This document shows, piece by piece, positions 9,266 to 17,642 of a stretch of DNA of 64,000 bases. The stretch's first letter is position 1. Each line of letters begins with the position of its first letter. The DNA is from Flectobacillus sp. BAB-3569 (GTDB lineage: Bacteria > Bacteroidota > Bacteroidia > Cytophagales > Spirosomataceae): positions 54,907 to 118,906 of the forward strand of contig NZ_NJFZ01000033.1 of assembly GCF_002270355.1 (NCBI RefSeq), given 5' to 3'. The position numbers and the translations under genes are program-made. Below the pieces are notes generated by a model, which saw only the letters and a program-made list of their open reading frames with translations, was not told the DNA's origin and ran no database searches.

Positions 9266-10846
9266 TTACCAAGTTTTTTTCAAAGCCCAGATTTTCAAAG
9301 TTTTTACTTTTACTCCTGCTTCGGTGGATTGAATACTAAATTGGTTAAAGTTTTCGCTTGGGAAGAAAATATCAGTCATGACAGTTTTGCCATTGTCTGC
9401 AAATAGTTCGGCCGAAGCCACGTCAACAAACAAATGTAGTTTAACCATTTTGTTTTCGGTAAAACGAGGAGCAATATCTATTTTCTCAAAAAATTCTTTC
9501 GAAAAACTATGGTCACCAGCTTGGCTTCTATCGCTGAAAAATTGATTAGACTCACTATCGTATCCTATGCTATATTTTTCTCCTTTGGTGTTTGAAAAAA
9601 CTAATGACACTTTTCCAGAACGAGGTTTTTCAAATTCTATTTCTAGTTCTGATAAAGTCGGTTTGAAACCCAACTTTGGTGTCCACGATTCGGAGGTTAA
9701 TGTTTTTGCTTGTGATAAAACAAAGCTTTTTTGAGGAACTCTCAAGGCTTGTAATTCCTTGACAGGCTCAGAAATTAAGCGGTATCCTTGGGTAGTTTTT
9801 TGTAATGACAATACACGTGGGAGTGTAGCCGCACTACGCCAAGCTTCTGTTGGCACATTTTGGGCATATTGCCAGTTGCTCATCCAGCCAATCAATATTC
9901 TACGACCATCTTTTTGTGGTACATCCGACCAAGTTACACCTGCGTAGTTGTCACGACCATAGTCCATCCACAAACCTTGATTATTTTGAATATAAGGTTT
10001 AATAGAATCATCAAGAATAAAGTTTTTCCCGTCAAAATCTCCTAAAAAATACTGTGTGCCCGAACCGCCGTTTGGAGCGCCAGGGTTGATATTGATGATA
10101 AGCACCCATTTTTTACCTTCAGGAGTTGGCAATTGGAAAAAGTCTGGGCATTCCCACACACCACCATGATTGCCCCATTCTTTGCCAAAGCTACAAGCCA
10201 ATTTCCAGTCTTTTAAGTTTTTTGATGTCCATATCTCAGCGTGGTCTTGTACAGCCAATGTTACCAACCATTGCTGATGTTGCTCGTCCCAAGTTACTTT
10301 TGGGTCTCTAAAATCACGAATTCCAGGGTTTTTGATGACTGGATTTTGAGCATATTTTATCCAAGTACGTCCGTTATCGTTGCTGTAGGCTATTCCTTGT
10401 GTTTGAAAATCTATGGCGCCTGCTTTTTCACCAGCCATATTATGGTAGGTAAACATCGCAACCAACGGAGGCTTGTTGTTTTTACCCAAACCACTCGTAT
10501 TTTTCCAGTCCACTATCGCACTTCCTGAAAATATATAACCCAAAGAATCGGGATATAAACCAATAGGAAGATTTTTCCAATGAGTCAGATTTTTACTGAT
10601 GGCATGCCCCCAGTGCATAGGTCCCCATACATTTTTATCAGGATAGTGCTGATAAAACAAATGATATTCGCCTTGATAATAAACCATACCGTTGGGGTCG
10701 TTCATCCAACCTTTGGGTGGTGAAAAATGGTATTGAAGACGATGAGGCTCATCATATTTGGCATCAGGAACAGCTTGCTGCGCCTCGGCTGACAAAATTG
10801 GAAGTATGCCTAATGATAAATATGTGACGATAGCTTTTGCAGACAT
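9266..10846 (-). CDS. GH32 fructan hydrolase / invertase-like, secreted
   Basis: I chose the ATG at 10846 (526 residues): it begins a clear signal peptide (MSAKAIVTYLSLG, cleavage near AEAQQ), while the longer frame starts with TTG at 10888 inside a promoter-like box. The three GH32 motifs are intact: WMNDPNG (47-53, nucleophile Asp50), RDP (180-182, transition-state Asp181) and ECP (232-234, acid/base Glu232). A five-bladed propeller is followed by a C-terminal beta-sandwich. The enzyme releases fructose from sucrose, inulin or levan in the periplasm or at the surface; exo versus endo action and linkage cannot be read with certainty. It is the first gene of the fructan locus, 123 bp before the hybrid sensor. 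Confidence 0.94.
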   Translation of the reverse strand: MSAKAIVTYLSLGILPILSAEAQQAVPDAKYDEPHRLQYHFSPPKGWMNDPNGMVYYQGEYHLFYQHYPDKNVWGPMHWGHAISKNLTHWKNLPIGLYPDSLGYIFSGSAIVDWKNTSGLGKNNKPPLVAMFTYHNMAGEKAGAIDFQTQGIAYSNDNGRTWIKYAQNPVIKNPGIRDFRDPKVTWDEQHQQWLVTLAVQDHAEIWTSKNLKDWKLACSFGKEWGNHGGVWECPDFFQLPTPEGKKWVLIININPGAPNGGSGTQYFLGDFDGKNFILDDSIKPYIQNNQGLWMDYGRDNYAGVTWSDVPQKDGRRILIGWMSNWQYAQNVPTEAWRSAATLPRVLSLQKTTQGYRLISEPVKELQALRVPQKSFVLSQAKTLTSESWTPKLGFKPTLSELEIEFEKPRSGKVSLVFSNTKGEKYSIGYDSESNQFFSDRSQAGDHSFSKEFFEKIDIAPRFTENKMVKLHLFVDVASAELFADNGKTVMTDIFFPSENFNQFSIQSTEAGVKVKTLKIWALKKTW

Positions 10847-10885
10847 AGTTTTGTTAGAAATATGGAATTTGAATGTTTGATTATC

Positions 10886-10893
10886 CAAAACTA
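10886..10893 (-). promoter_or_regulatory. Candidate -7 promoter box of the GH32 gene
   Basis: On the minus strand this reads TAGTTTTG, matching TAnnTTTG, about 40 bp upstream of the chosen ATG. No -33 TTG is visible at the usual spacing, as at the symporter promoter. The box overlaps the alternative TTG start, which argues against that start. Confidence 0.5.
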
Positions 10894-10942
10894 CTATGAC
10901 CTTTTTTATCCTTCTTTTGTAAAATGTACAGATACCTTTAAA

Positions 10943-11040
10943 AATGTTACATTTTTGTAATTATCTGATATATAGTTGATTAGTATTTCGTGTAGAAGTG
11001 GAAATATCAAAAATGTTACATGACTATCAAAATCGTTACA
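10943..11040. promoter_or_regulatory. Cluster of AATGTTACAT-like words upstream of GH32
   Basis: Exact AATGTTACAT lies at 10943-10952 and 11012-11021, and a variant AATCGTTACA at 11031-11040. The first copy is 50 bp upstream of the -7 box, where an activator would act. The word also occurs near the symporter promoter (6425-6434). These are candidate binding sites for the hybrid sensor's AraC domain. Confidence 0.4.
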
Positions 11041-11056
11041 GATCTGGGTCTCCAAG

Positions 11057-11599
11057 TCAACTAAACACCTTTTTGAGTTGTGCGGTTTTTAGCTTCATCA
11101 GTAAGAGCGAAACTTTCTCGACGAGTAATTTTTTGACAAAAGCTACATCTCTAAATCGTAATGCACTCCAATCTTCATCAATGGCTACCATACGAACAGT
11201 TTCGAGGTTATGTGCTGCAACAGCAGCCCAGCCAGTATCTCGATTGAATTCACAGCGATATTTCTTAGATGTTCCCTTGGGATAGCAAAACCAAACGACA
11301 GCATCTTTACCCAACTTAGGAGCTATGGCATTGATGCTTTCTTCAATTTCTTGTAAAGTCATTACAAAACTGAGGACAAAATCGATGACTTCGGTATCTT
11401 CAACAGCGGTTATGATTTGAGCTTGTCCAATAATTTCATCCAATGCCTGCTCAAAGGATTCAGGTGCGCTGAGCACCAAAACCGTATTCTGACCTTTGTA
11501 ATTAAGTTTTGAAAAAAGGCTTGCCATAATTGAGTATAAGTTATTTGTGTATTCGTTATTAGGATGTGCTACACTTTTGGTTAGTGAGACACTCGCCAT
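11057..11599 (-). CDS. DUF3052-like protein
   Basis: The 180-residue frame resembles the DUF3052 family: a strand with VLVLSAPESF, a central predicted SAM-methyltransferase-like fold (VIDFVLSFVMTLQEI, then AVVWFCYPKGTSKK) and the strongly conserved ending VRMVAIDEDWSALRFR. No catalytic function is established for the family. The first ATG lies 3 bp after the stop of the upstream papain-like protease, suggesting co-translation. Met25 (ATG at 11527) is an alternative start that fits the usual family N terminus better. There is no signal peptide, so it is cytoplasmic. The pairing with the protease is the only hint to its job. Confidence 0.75.
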   Translation of the reverse strand: MASVSLTKSVAHPNNEYTNNLYSIMASLFSKLNYKGQNTVLVLSAPESFEQALDEIIGQAQIITAVEDTEVIDFVLSFVMTLQEIEESINAIAPKLGKDAVVWFCYPKGTSKKYRCEFNRDTGWAAVAAHNLETVRMVAIDEDWSALRFRDVAFVKKLLVEKVSLLLMKLKTAQLKKVFS

Positions 11600-11602
11600 G
11601 AA

Positions 11603-12793
11603 TTACTTACGTTTTCTCTTATTACTGGTATCCTCTTCGTCCTCTTCTTCGTCCTCATCTTCTTCCTCGTCCTCTTCTTCGTCCTCATCTTCTTCATCGT
11701 CCTCCTCTTCATCACCTTCTATACTGTAGTCATAACCGTCTTCGTCACCATATTCGATGGCTAAATCTTCCAAATCAGACAGGAAATCCTCTTCATTTTC
11801 GGTATAAAGATAAAATTCGGTTAATTGTACATAAGTGCCATTGTCATCCTCATCAATTTCATATTCGAAGTAATAGTTTTCTTCTTCCTCGACATATTCA
11901 TCTAATAGACTTTCCAAATCTTCAAGAAAAGCATCTGTATCTTCGGTATATACATAAAAGTCATTGATGACCAGATAATCTTCATCATAGAAATAAGAAG
12001 AGTCGTCTTCTACTTCTACGCCTTCGCTATAATCAAGGTTTTCTACAGACTTAATAATCCAGCTATCTTGACCATTGAACTCTTCGTTCATTACATAGTC
12101 GTAAGGAATATAGCAATAGCCTTTGTCGCCCCATTCAAGGCCCCACGAGTTTCGAACAATAAACACTTTATCAATATCCGAATATCCTACGCAGAGCATG
12201 GCATGCCAACCATGTTCTTCTCGAACATTATCGGATTTGCGAGGCATAGGAACGCGTCCTTTATTTTTGGAAGCCTCATCAAAAGAGTTAAAAGTATTGA
12301 GTGCAAAAGCTATAGGATAACCATCAGCCAAAGTTTCACGCCAAAGATTGAGATCAGTTTCGATAAATTCTGCATCCACAATTTTGAAATTACCGCCTTG
12401 GTCATAAGCCTCAGAACTTGGTTCATCGTTGACGTAGTCATACTCGTTTGGCCAAAGGTTTTCGGCACAAGCGCCATATTCTTTCAAACCTTGAATAGCA
12501 TATTCCATGTACGAACCTTCATCTTTATCGTGATTATCACCAATATATCGAGCATTGAAATAGATAAATAAACGACTAACGTCCTCAGAGTCACCTAATT
12601 CTCTTTTGGCAAGATATTCATACGCACCCGCCAATGCATTGGCTACGCAACTGTTGCCGACTTGTTCCTCAATTGAGGTTAAATAGGGGCGTAAATCTAC
12701 CTTTTGTGGTAAGGCTTTTTGACTTTTAGCAATTCTTCTTTTGGCATCGGCAGGGACTCTTCCTGCCAAATAACCACCAGTTCTTTTAGACAT
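11603..12793 (-). CDS. C1A (papain-family) cysteine peptidase with duplicated acidic repeat and Glu/Asp-rich tail
   Basis: In this 396-residue protein the catalytic domain (about 30-250) has Cys49 in QVGNSCVANALAGAYEYL, His197 in HGWHAMLCVGYSD and Asn215 in VRNSWGLEWGDKGY, a complete papain triad. After it come two copies of a 24-residue acidic unit, at 277-300 (NDFYVYTEDTDAFLEDLE...) and 325-348 (TEFYLYTENEEDFLSDLE...), 48 residues apart. A run of about 30 Glu/Asp (361-388) and the basic end NKRKRK follow. No signal peptide or pro-domain is evident, so it appears cytoplasmic and not zymogen-controlled. Substrate unknown. The next gene (DUF3052-like) begins 3 bp downstream. Confidence 0.88.
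   Translation of the reverse strand: MSKRTGGYLAGRVPADAKRRIAKSQKALPQKVDLRPYLTSIEEQVGNSCVANALAGAYEYLAKRELGDSEDVSRLFIYFNARYIGDNHDKDEGSYMEYAIQGLKEYGACAENLWPNEYDYVNDEPSSEAYDQGGNFKIVDAEFIETDLNLWRETLADGYPIAFALNTFNSFDEASKNKGRVPMPRKSDNVREEHGWHAMLCVGYSDIDKVFIVRNSWGLEWGDKGYCYIPYDYVMNEEFNGQDSWIIKSVENLDYSEGVEVEDDSSYFYDEDYLVINDFYVYTEDTDAFLEDLESLLDEYVEEEENYYFEYEIDEDDNGTYVQLTEFYLYTENEEDFLSDLEDLAIEYGDEDGYDYSIEGDEEEDDEEDEDEEEDEEEDEDEEEDEEDTSNKRKRK
11641..11700 (-). repeat. 30-bp tandem duplication coding the acidic tail
   Basis: Two adjacent 30-bp units with one mismatch encode consecutive Glu/Asp decapeptides in the peptidase tail. The length is a multiple of three, so copy-number change would lengthen or shorten the tail without breaking the frame. 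Confidence 0.85.
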
Positions 12794-12862
12794 ATGTTAG
12801 TTTGGGCTTTGGGCTTTTGGTAATTGGCTTTGAGCAATCGGTTTTCGGCAATGGGCAAGTTC

Positions 12863-12915
12863 CTAGTTCAAGACTTAGTCTTGGACTTACTTTTTAACCA
12901 GTTTAAAACTGTATT
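12863..12915 (+). repeat. Two-hairpin dispersed element, copy 1
   Basis: A near-palindrome (ctagttcaagact then agtcttggactta) is followed by a second one (cagtttaaaactgta). The same two-part unit recurs at 53067-53120 on this strand and at 34718-34772 on the other, with a partial copy at 34570-34596. Every copy lies between genes, as REP/BIME elements do. Confidence 0.75.
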
Positions 12916-13011
12916 ATTAAAGTTTAGTGAAGAAGTCTAAACACCTGAATGTCTCTTACTCGTTTTGTCCAGTAACAAGAAATTCAGTACGCCACTTGTT
13001 GTATATTGCTC

Positions 13012-13926
13012 CTAAATTATTTTTGTCAACTTAATTATGACTGATTTTGAAGTTGGGGTATTACTCACATCGGCAACACTGTCGATAGGCACGAGTACAT
13101 TGGCTTCAGGAAAATAAGTTGCAACATTTTGGCGTGGAATATTGTAAGTAACCACAATGAATTTTTCTGCCAGACGATGCACGCCTCCATGATAGTTGTG
13201 TAAATCTACTAAGTCATATTGTTGTAAACCAGCCGAAGCAATATCTTCTTGATTCATCAATATCACCCGTCTTTCGTTAAAAATACCTCTGTAACGGTCG
13301 TCCAAGCCATAAACGGTCGTATTGAACTGGTCGTGAGTACGAATCGTCATCATCAGGTATTCATCAGTTGCTAACTGGATTGTTTCGAGAGGACAAATTT
13401 TGAATAAGGCTTTTTGTTCGGTATTCGTAAAAATGCCTTTTCGTGGTCCATTGGGTAAATAAAACCCTCCATCTTGGCGAACTCTTTCATTATAATCTTC
13501 AAAACCTGCAATCGTTTTTTCGATTAAATTCCTGATAGAATCATAGTGATGTGTCAACGAAAGCCAGTCTAATTGAGTACGCTTTCCAAGGGTACGTTGT
13601 GCTATTTCGGCGATAATTTTGGGTTCACTCCAAACCGTTGAGGCAGGAGGGGTAAGATTTCCTTTCGACATTTGAACTACCCCCATCGAGTTTTCGGTAG
13701 TTACAAACTGGGCTCCACCAGCCTGACGGTCTTCGTCAGTACGTCCCAAGGCAGGCAAGATAATAGCGGTTTTACCATGAATTAAATGACTACGATTGAG
13801 TTTGGTCGAAACCTGTACAGTAAGGGTGCAGTTACGTAAGGCCTGTGCCGTAAACTCAGTATCAGGTGTAGCAGAAAGGAAATTACCTCCCATGCCTATA
13901 AATACCTTGCCACTGGATGCTTGCAT
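13012..13926 (-). CDS. FdhF/YdeP-family molybdopterin oxidoreductase, C-terminal part after frameshift
   Basis: This 304-residue frame continues the molybdoenzyme encoded upstream. It contains GKVFIGMGGNFLSATPDTE, the VSTKLNRSHL segment, GRTDEDRQAGGAQFVTTENSMG, and the molybdopterin-dinucleotide-binding C-terminal domain (TIRTHDQFNTTVYGLDDRYRG, near residue 200). The frame is open upstream of this ATG to 13991 and there encodes EENFGFTPPQKHGHDVV, which belongs to the family, so the ATG is not a genuine start. One added base in the A5 run at 13995-13999 would join both parts into a protein of about 766 residues, the normal family length. As written, this part would lack the FeS and active-site half and be inactive. 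Confidence 0.85.
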   Translation of the reverse strand: MQASSGKVFIGMGGNFLSATPDTEFTAQALRNCTLTVQVSTKLNRSHLIHGKTAIILPALGRTDEDRQAGGAQFVTTENSMGVVQMSKGNLTPPASTVWSEPKIIAEIAQRTLGKRTQLDWLSLTHHYDSIRNLIEKTIAGFEDYNERVRQDGGFYLPNGPRKGIFTNTEQKALFKICPLETIQLATDEYLMMTIRTHDQFNTTVYGLDDRYRGIFNERRVILMNQEDIASAGLQQYDLVDLHNYHGGVHRLAEKFIVVTYNIPRQNVATYFPEANVLVPIDSVADVSNTPTSKSVIIKLTKII

Positions 13927-13991
13927 GGCTTTTATGGCTGCTACTACATCGTGACCATGTTTTTGAGGCGGCGTAAAGCCAAAATTTTCTT

Positions 13992-14000
13992 CTATTTTTG
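13992..14000 (-). other. Frameshift site, CAAAAATAG
   Basis: On the minus strand the upstream frame reads CAA AAA TAG and stops; with six A instead of five it would read CAA AAA ATA GAA GAA and continue into the second half of the molybdoenzyme. The same CAAAAAT string breaks two other genes (18249-18256 and 28877-28884). Confidence 0.85.
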
Positions 14001-15311
14001 TAAAAAAGCTTTTGATGGTCTTTCAAAAATCCCCATCGTGCGATCGCCTTGTACGTTGGAATGCCCTCGTACAGGACAAGTGCCAGCGCCTTGCTTGCCG
14101 ATACTGCCTTTGAGTAACAACAAATTGACTAACTCCTGAATGGTTACTACTGAGTTTTTGTGTTGGGTTAGTCCCATTGCCCAGCAGGCAATAATACGTT
14201 GAGAATTTGCTAATAAATCTGCTACTTCTTCTATTTGTTCAAGACTTATGCCACATTCTTTGACTAAATCTTCGAGTTTGTATTGACTCAAATCTGCCAA
14301 GAATTCTTCGAATCCAAGGGTATTGTTTTTAATAAAATCATGGTCAAATACATTACCGATGGTAGCTTCTTTTTTGACCAATAACAACAATAAAGCTTTG
14401 ATGAGCGCAATATCCGAATTGATTTTTATCTGTAAATAGTGGTCGCTCAATTTGGTGCCACTACCAAGCATATCGCTCAAATGCTGAGGGTGCTTGAAAG
14501 CCAGTAAACCAGCCTCAATCAAAGGATTGACAGATACGATTTTAGCACCATTTTTCTTGGCTTCTTCCAATGCTGTGAGCATTCGAGGATGATTTGTGCC
14601 AGGGTTTTGCCCCAAAATCATAATCACTTGAGCATGATTAAAATCTTCGAGGGTTACCGAGCCTTTACCCAAACCTAACTGCTCACCTAATGCCGAACCA
14701 CTCGATTCGTGGCACATATTGGAACAATCGGGAAGGTTGTTAGTGCCTAACTGTCGAGCAAATAACTGATACAAAAACGCCGCCTCGTTGGAGGTTCTGC
14801 CAGAAGTATAAAAGATGGCATCGTCGGGTGTAGGTAATGCGTTGAGATGTTCAGCAATTAGGTCGAGCGCCTCATCCCATTCGATTTTATGGTAATGAGT
14901 TTCTCCTTCTCGAACAATCATAGGATGCGTCAAACGTCCTTGTTGCCCGAGCCAATAATCAGATTTTTCGGAAAGTTCTTGAATGCTATATCTTTGAAAA
15001 AATACGGGGCCAGTCTTTAGTGTCGTTGCCTCTTCGGCTATGGCTTTGGCGCCATTTTCACAATATTCTGCAACAGATGAACGCTCGCCGTCGGGGTCAG
15101 GCCAAGCACAAGAAGGACAATCTACGCCACCCTTTTGATTGAGTGTCAATAATATCTTCGTGCCTCTAGCTACGTTCATTGCACCAAAAACATGTTTGAT
15201 TGCATTACTTACCGCCTTAAAACCAGCCGCCACATGAGCAGGTTCAGTTTGCTGTAATCCTGTCAAATCCTGTGGAGGTTGTGCAGAAGGTTGTTGATCT
15301 ATTGTATTCAT
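13992..15311 (-). CDS. FdhF/YdeP-family molybdopterin oxidoreductase, N-terminal part before frameshift
   Basis: This 439-residue frame holds the N-terminal half of an FdhF/YdeP-type oxidoreductase alpha subunit (formate-dehydrogenase-like). Cys65 and Cys68 lie in GGVDCPSCAWPDPDGE, typical of this subgroup. Further family segments are GRTSNEAAFLYQLFARQLGT, NMCHESSGSALGEQLGLGKG, ILGQNPGTNHPRML and GTCPVRGHSNVQGDRTMGI. It ends prematurely at a TAG after ERPSKAFLQK. There is no Tat signal, so the enzyme would be cytoplasmic; the true substrate of YdeP-like enzymes is uncertain. The FdhD gene lies 268 bp upstream on the same strand, fitting its need for sulfurated molybdenum cofactor. Confidence 0.88.
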   Translation of the reverse strand: MNTIDQQPSAQPPQDLTGLQQTEPAHVAAGFKAVSNAIKHVFGAMNVARGTKILLTLNQKGGVDCPSCAWPDPDGERSSVAEYCENGAKAIAEEATTLKTGPVFFQRYSIQELSEKSDYWLGQQGRLTHPMIVREGETHYHKIEWDEALDLIAEHLNALPTPDDAIFYTSGRTSNEAAFLYQLFARQLGTNNLPDCSNMCHESSGSALGEQLGLGKGSVTLEDFNHAQVIMILGQNPGTNHPRMLTALEEAKKNGAKIVSVNPLIEAGLLAFKHPQHLSDMLGSGTKLSDHYLQIKINSDIALIKALLLLLVKKEATIGNVFDHDFIKNNTLGFEEFLADLSQYKLEDLVKECGISLEQIEEVADLLANSQRIIACWAMGLTQHKNSVVTIQELVNLLLLKGSIGKQGAGTCPVRGHSNVQGDRTMGIFERPSKAFLQK

Positions 15312-15550
15312 AGTAATGGCAAATTGTTAAGGATTTTGGAATATCTAAGATGACGTTATCAGTATATTGGTTATCAGTGTATCTGTTAGTAGTTATTTGA
15401 AAATGCTCGTAATTAGAATAATACTTTCAAATAAAGTCGTACTTGGATATTCGTGGTATATGTATTTCTAATACTACATTTTTAGATTACTATAGGATAA
15501 GTATTTTGTACAGAAACAATATGGACAAACAGTAGAAATGTAATACTTTT

Positions 15551-15580
15551 GCCCACTGCCCACTGCCCACTGCCCACTGC
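15551..15580 (+). repeat. Tandem GCCCACT array, four copies
   Basis: Four perfect 7-bp units (15551-15578) plus two bases run up to the stop codon of fdhD. A short simple array at a gene end, next to AT-rich spacer repeats. Confidence 0.85.
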
Positions 15581-16422
15581 TATTGTACTCTATATTCATG
15601 CGAATAAACATTAAACTTTCCTTTTCGTAAAAATGCAATCAAAGTAATGCCAAATTGTTGTGCCAACTCTACCGCTAAACTTGATGGCGCGCCTACTGCA
15701 ACTATAATAGGAAATTGTGCCATAATACTTTTTTGAATCATCTCATAGCTGACCCGACTGCTAAGCACAAGGATTGGGGCAATAGCTTGTTTTTCTAATC
15801 CTAATTTAGCACCGATTACCTTATCTAAAGCATTGTGTCGACCTATATCTTCACGGAGTAAAACCAATTCGCCAGTATTTTCATAAATAGCTACCGCATG
15901 GGCGCCTCCTGTGTAAGAAAAAAGTGTTTGATTTTGGGTGAGTTTTGCCTCTATTTCCCATAAAAATGTGGGAGAAATATGATATTCCCAATTGTTGAGA
16001 GTAAGACACTGTTGTTGTTCGAGCGATTCAATTTGTGCTTTCCCACAAATCCCACAGCTCGAAGATGCCATAAAATTACGCTCATATAGGGTTTGACTCA
16101 AATCTAAATCAGGGCTTAATTCTACTCTAACAATATTTTCATGTTCTTCTTGTCGTTGTAATTCAGTGCAGTAACGAATAGATTGGACTTGCGAAAGATG
16201 TTGAATAATCCCTTCTGAATACAGAAATCCTAACGTTAGTTCAAAGTCATGCCCTGGGGTTCGCATCGTAACACTGAGGTTTTTCTGTAATCGTTGATGA
16301 ATAGCTCCATACCCAATTCTAATGGCTAATGGTTCTTCAATGATTACTAAATCATCCATCTCTTTTTCGGGAGTTTGACTACTATATTTTATCACCTGAA
16401 CAGGCTTTACTCTTGGCTGCAT
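15580..16422 (-). CDS. fdhD: Formate dehydrogenase accessory sulfurtransferase FdhD
   Basis: This 280-residue cytoplasmic protein transfers sulfur from a cysteine desulfurase to the molybdenum cofactor of formate-dehydrogenase-type enzymes. The redox-active CxxC pair is in SSSCGICGKAQIESL, and the family segments TPGHDFELTLGFLYSEGII, VLLREDIGRHNALDKVIG and LSSRVSYEMIQKSIMAQFPI are all present, so the protein looks complete. It lies upstream of the molybdoenzyme on the same strand, its presumed client. The ATG at 16422 has no competing upstream start. Confidence 0.96.
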   Translation of the reverse strand: MQPRVKPVQVIKYSSQTPEKEMDDLVIIEEPLAIRIGYGAIHQRLQKNLSVTMRTPGHDFELTLGFLYSEGIIQHLSQVQSIRYCTELQRQEEHENIVRVELSPDLDLSQTLYERNFMASSSCGICGKAQIESLEQQQCLTLNNWEYHISPTFLWEIEAKLTQNQTLFSYTGGAHAVAIYENTGELVLLREDIGRHNALDKVIGAKLGLEKQAIAPILVLSSRVSYEMIQKSIMAQFPIIVAVGAPSSLAVELAQQFGITLIAFLRKGKFNVYSHEYRVQ

Positions 16423-16933
16423 ACTTTAGTTGGTTGATAAATCGACGCTTAAAAATAAAGAAATACAAAGTGTTTTCCCATTTTGAATAATATTCTTAAA
16501 TTGATACAATTAAGTAGGAAAACGTTATTAGTTAACAGTATAGTGGTTATTTGAAGATATTCATAATCAAAAGGTTATAGTCGAATTTTGTCTGAGATAT
16601 ACTATTAATTAAATCTCTCCTTTTACTTAAGTAATCATGCAGAATAAGATTTAATTTATGTGTTTTAGGGAACAGGCAACAGGCACAAGGCACATAGTGT
16701 TAAAATACTTTTTAATAACCACAGTCATGCTCTTTTTACAAAGCCCACCGCCGAAACCCGTTATCTGAAAGCCTAAGCACAATCTTAAATTTTATTTTGC
16801 CCACTAACTTAAAAAGTTAGTAAACAGGTACAAAGTAGCAAATGTGTTAGCTATAAAGACTTTACAAATAAAGTATTCATCGCAATTTTGTGTCTTTGAC
16901 ATCAAACCATTATTTAACAAAACTCTTCAGATT
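16423..16933. other. Intergenic region with AT-rich words and dispersed-repeat copy 1
   Basis: This 511-bp gap lies between divergent fdhD and the haem-binding protein gene. It holds an AT-rich stretch built on ttattagttaacagta (16524-16560) and a copy of the long dispersed repeat (16626-16820). The alternative GTG start at 16844 for the downstream gene falls here and is not favoured. Confidence 0.7.
16626..16820 (+). repeat. Long dispersed repeat (about 195 bp), copy 1
   Basis: The copy starts with ttaagtaatcatgcagaata and ends with ttttgcccactaactta. In order it contains ttatgtgtttta, an aacaggca/aaggcaca section, aataaccacagtcatgct, ccaccgccgaaa and ctgaaagcctaag. Copies 18834-19012 and 24562-24690 keep the same order on the same strand, so these are true relatives rather than chance AT-rich sequence. 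No open frame is conserved between copies. Confidence 0.8.
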
Positions 16934-17389
16934 ATGAACAAACAACGTATTCTTATGGGTATTGCTGTATTGGCAGTAGCTATTCAATTTATTCGTCCTA
17001 CCAAAAATCAGTCTGAAGGCGTAAGTGCCAATGATATTACGAAGCATTACGATGTACCCGCAGACGTACAAAAAGCCTTAAAAGTATCGTGTTATGATTG
17101 TCATTCCAACAATACCACCTATCCTTGGTATAGCAATATTCAACCAGTAGGTTGGTGGCTTAATCATCATGTAGAGGAAGGAAAAGATGAATTGAACTTC
17201 TCAGAGTTTGCGAGCTATCCAAAGAAAAAGGCTGCACATAAATTAGAAGAGGTAGCCGAAGCCGTAACCGACCACTGGATGCCCCTCGACTCATATACTT
17301 GGATTCATAAAGATGCAATTTTGTCAGATCAAGACTCCAAAGCCATCGCTACTTGGGCAAAAGCCTTACAGGATAGTTTAGCCAAATAA
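16934..17389 (+). CDS. Haem-binding domain protein (monohaem CxxCH)
   Basis: This 151-residue protein has an N-terminal membrane or signal segment (ILMGIAVLAVAIQFI) and one haem-binding motif, CYDCH (Cys53, Cys56, His57), followed by SNNTTYPWYSNIQPVGWWL. That pattern marks the Haem_bd family found widely in Bacteroidota. It would be exported, with haem attached covalently in the periplasm, and may carry electrons; no partner is evident nearby. The ATG at 16934 is preferred over a GTG at 16844, because the extra 30 residues are not signal-like and reach back toward the dispersed repeat. Confidence 0.88.
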   Translation: MNKQRILMGIAVLAVAIQFIRPTKNQSEGVSANDITKHYDVPADVQKALKVSCYDCHSNNTTYPWYSNIQPVGWWLNHHVEEGKDELNFSEFASYPKKKAAHKLEEVAEAVTDHWMPLDSYTWIHKDAILSDQDSKAIATWAKALQDSLAK

Positions 17390-17642
17390 AAGTTACTTGT
17401 TATATGTGTATCAGTTATTAGAACTTGTTTTGAATAATGACTTTTCTATTAATAGATAAATTTTACCATCAGTAAAACAGATTTTTGCTGGAACGTCATG
17501 TCCTTGTTCGAGATAAGTAACATAAAAGATTAAGTTAATAATCCTTTGTGCGATTTGATTGTATGTGTTTAATTCTGACTACAATCTAAAAGCTGATATA
17601 CTATTAACGAATAACTGATACACAATTAACAAATAACTCAAA

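Noticed and set aside
11547..11729. Plus-strand frame encoding a long serine run
   Set aside because: It is the antisense of the Glu/Asp codons of the peptidase tail (tcc/tct/tcg against gga/aga/cga frames), with no start signal or family.
12068..12571. A 167-residue plus-strand frame opposite the C1A peptidase
   Set aside because: Antisense to the catalytic domain, with no recognisable features.
13992..14000. Programmed -1 ribosomal frameshift in the molybdoenzyme
   Set aside because: The zero-frame codons CAA AAA do not form an X XXY YYZ heptamer, and I see no clear stimulatory stem; only a weak single-tRNA slip remains possible.
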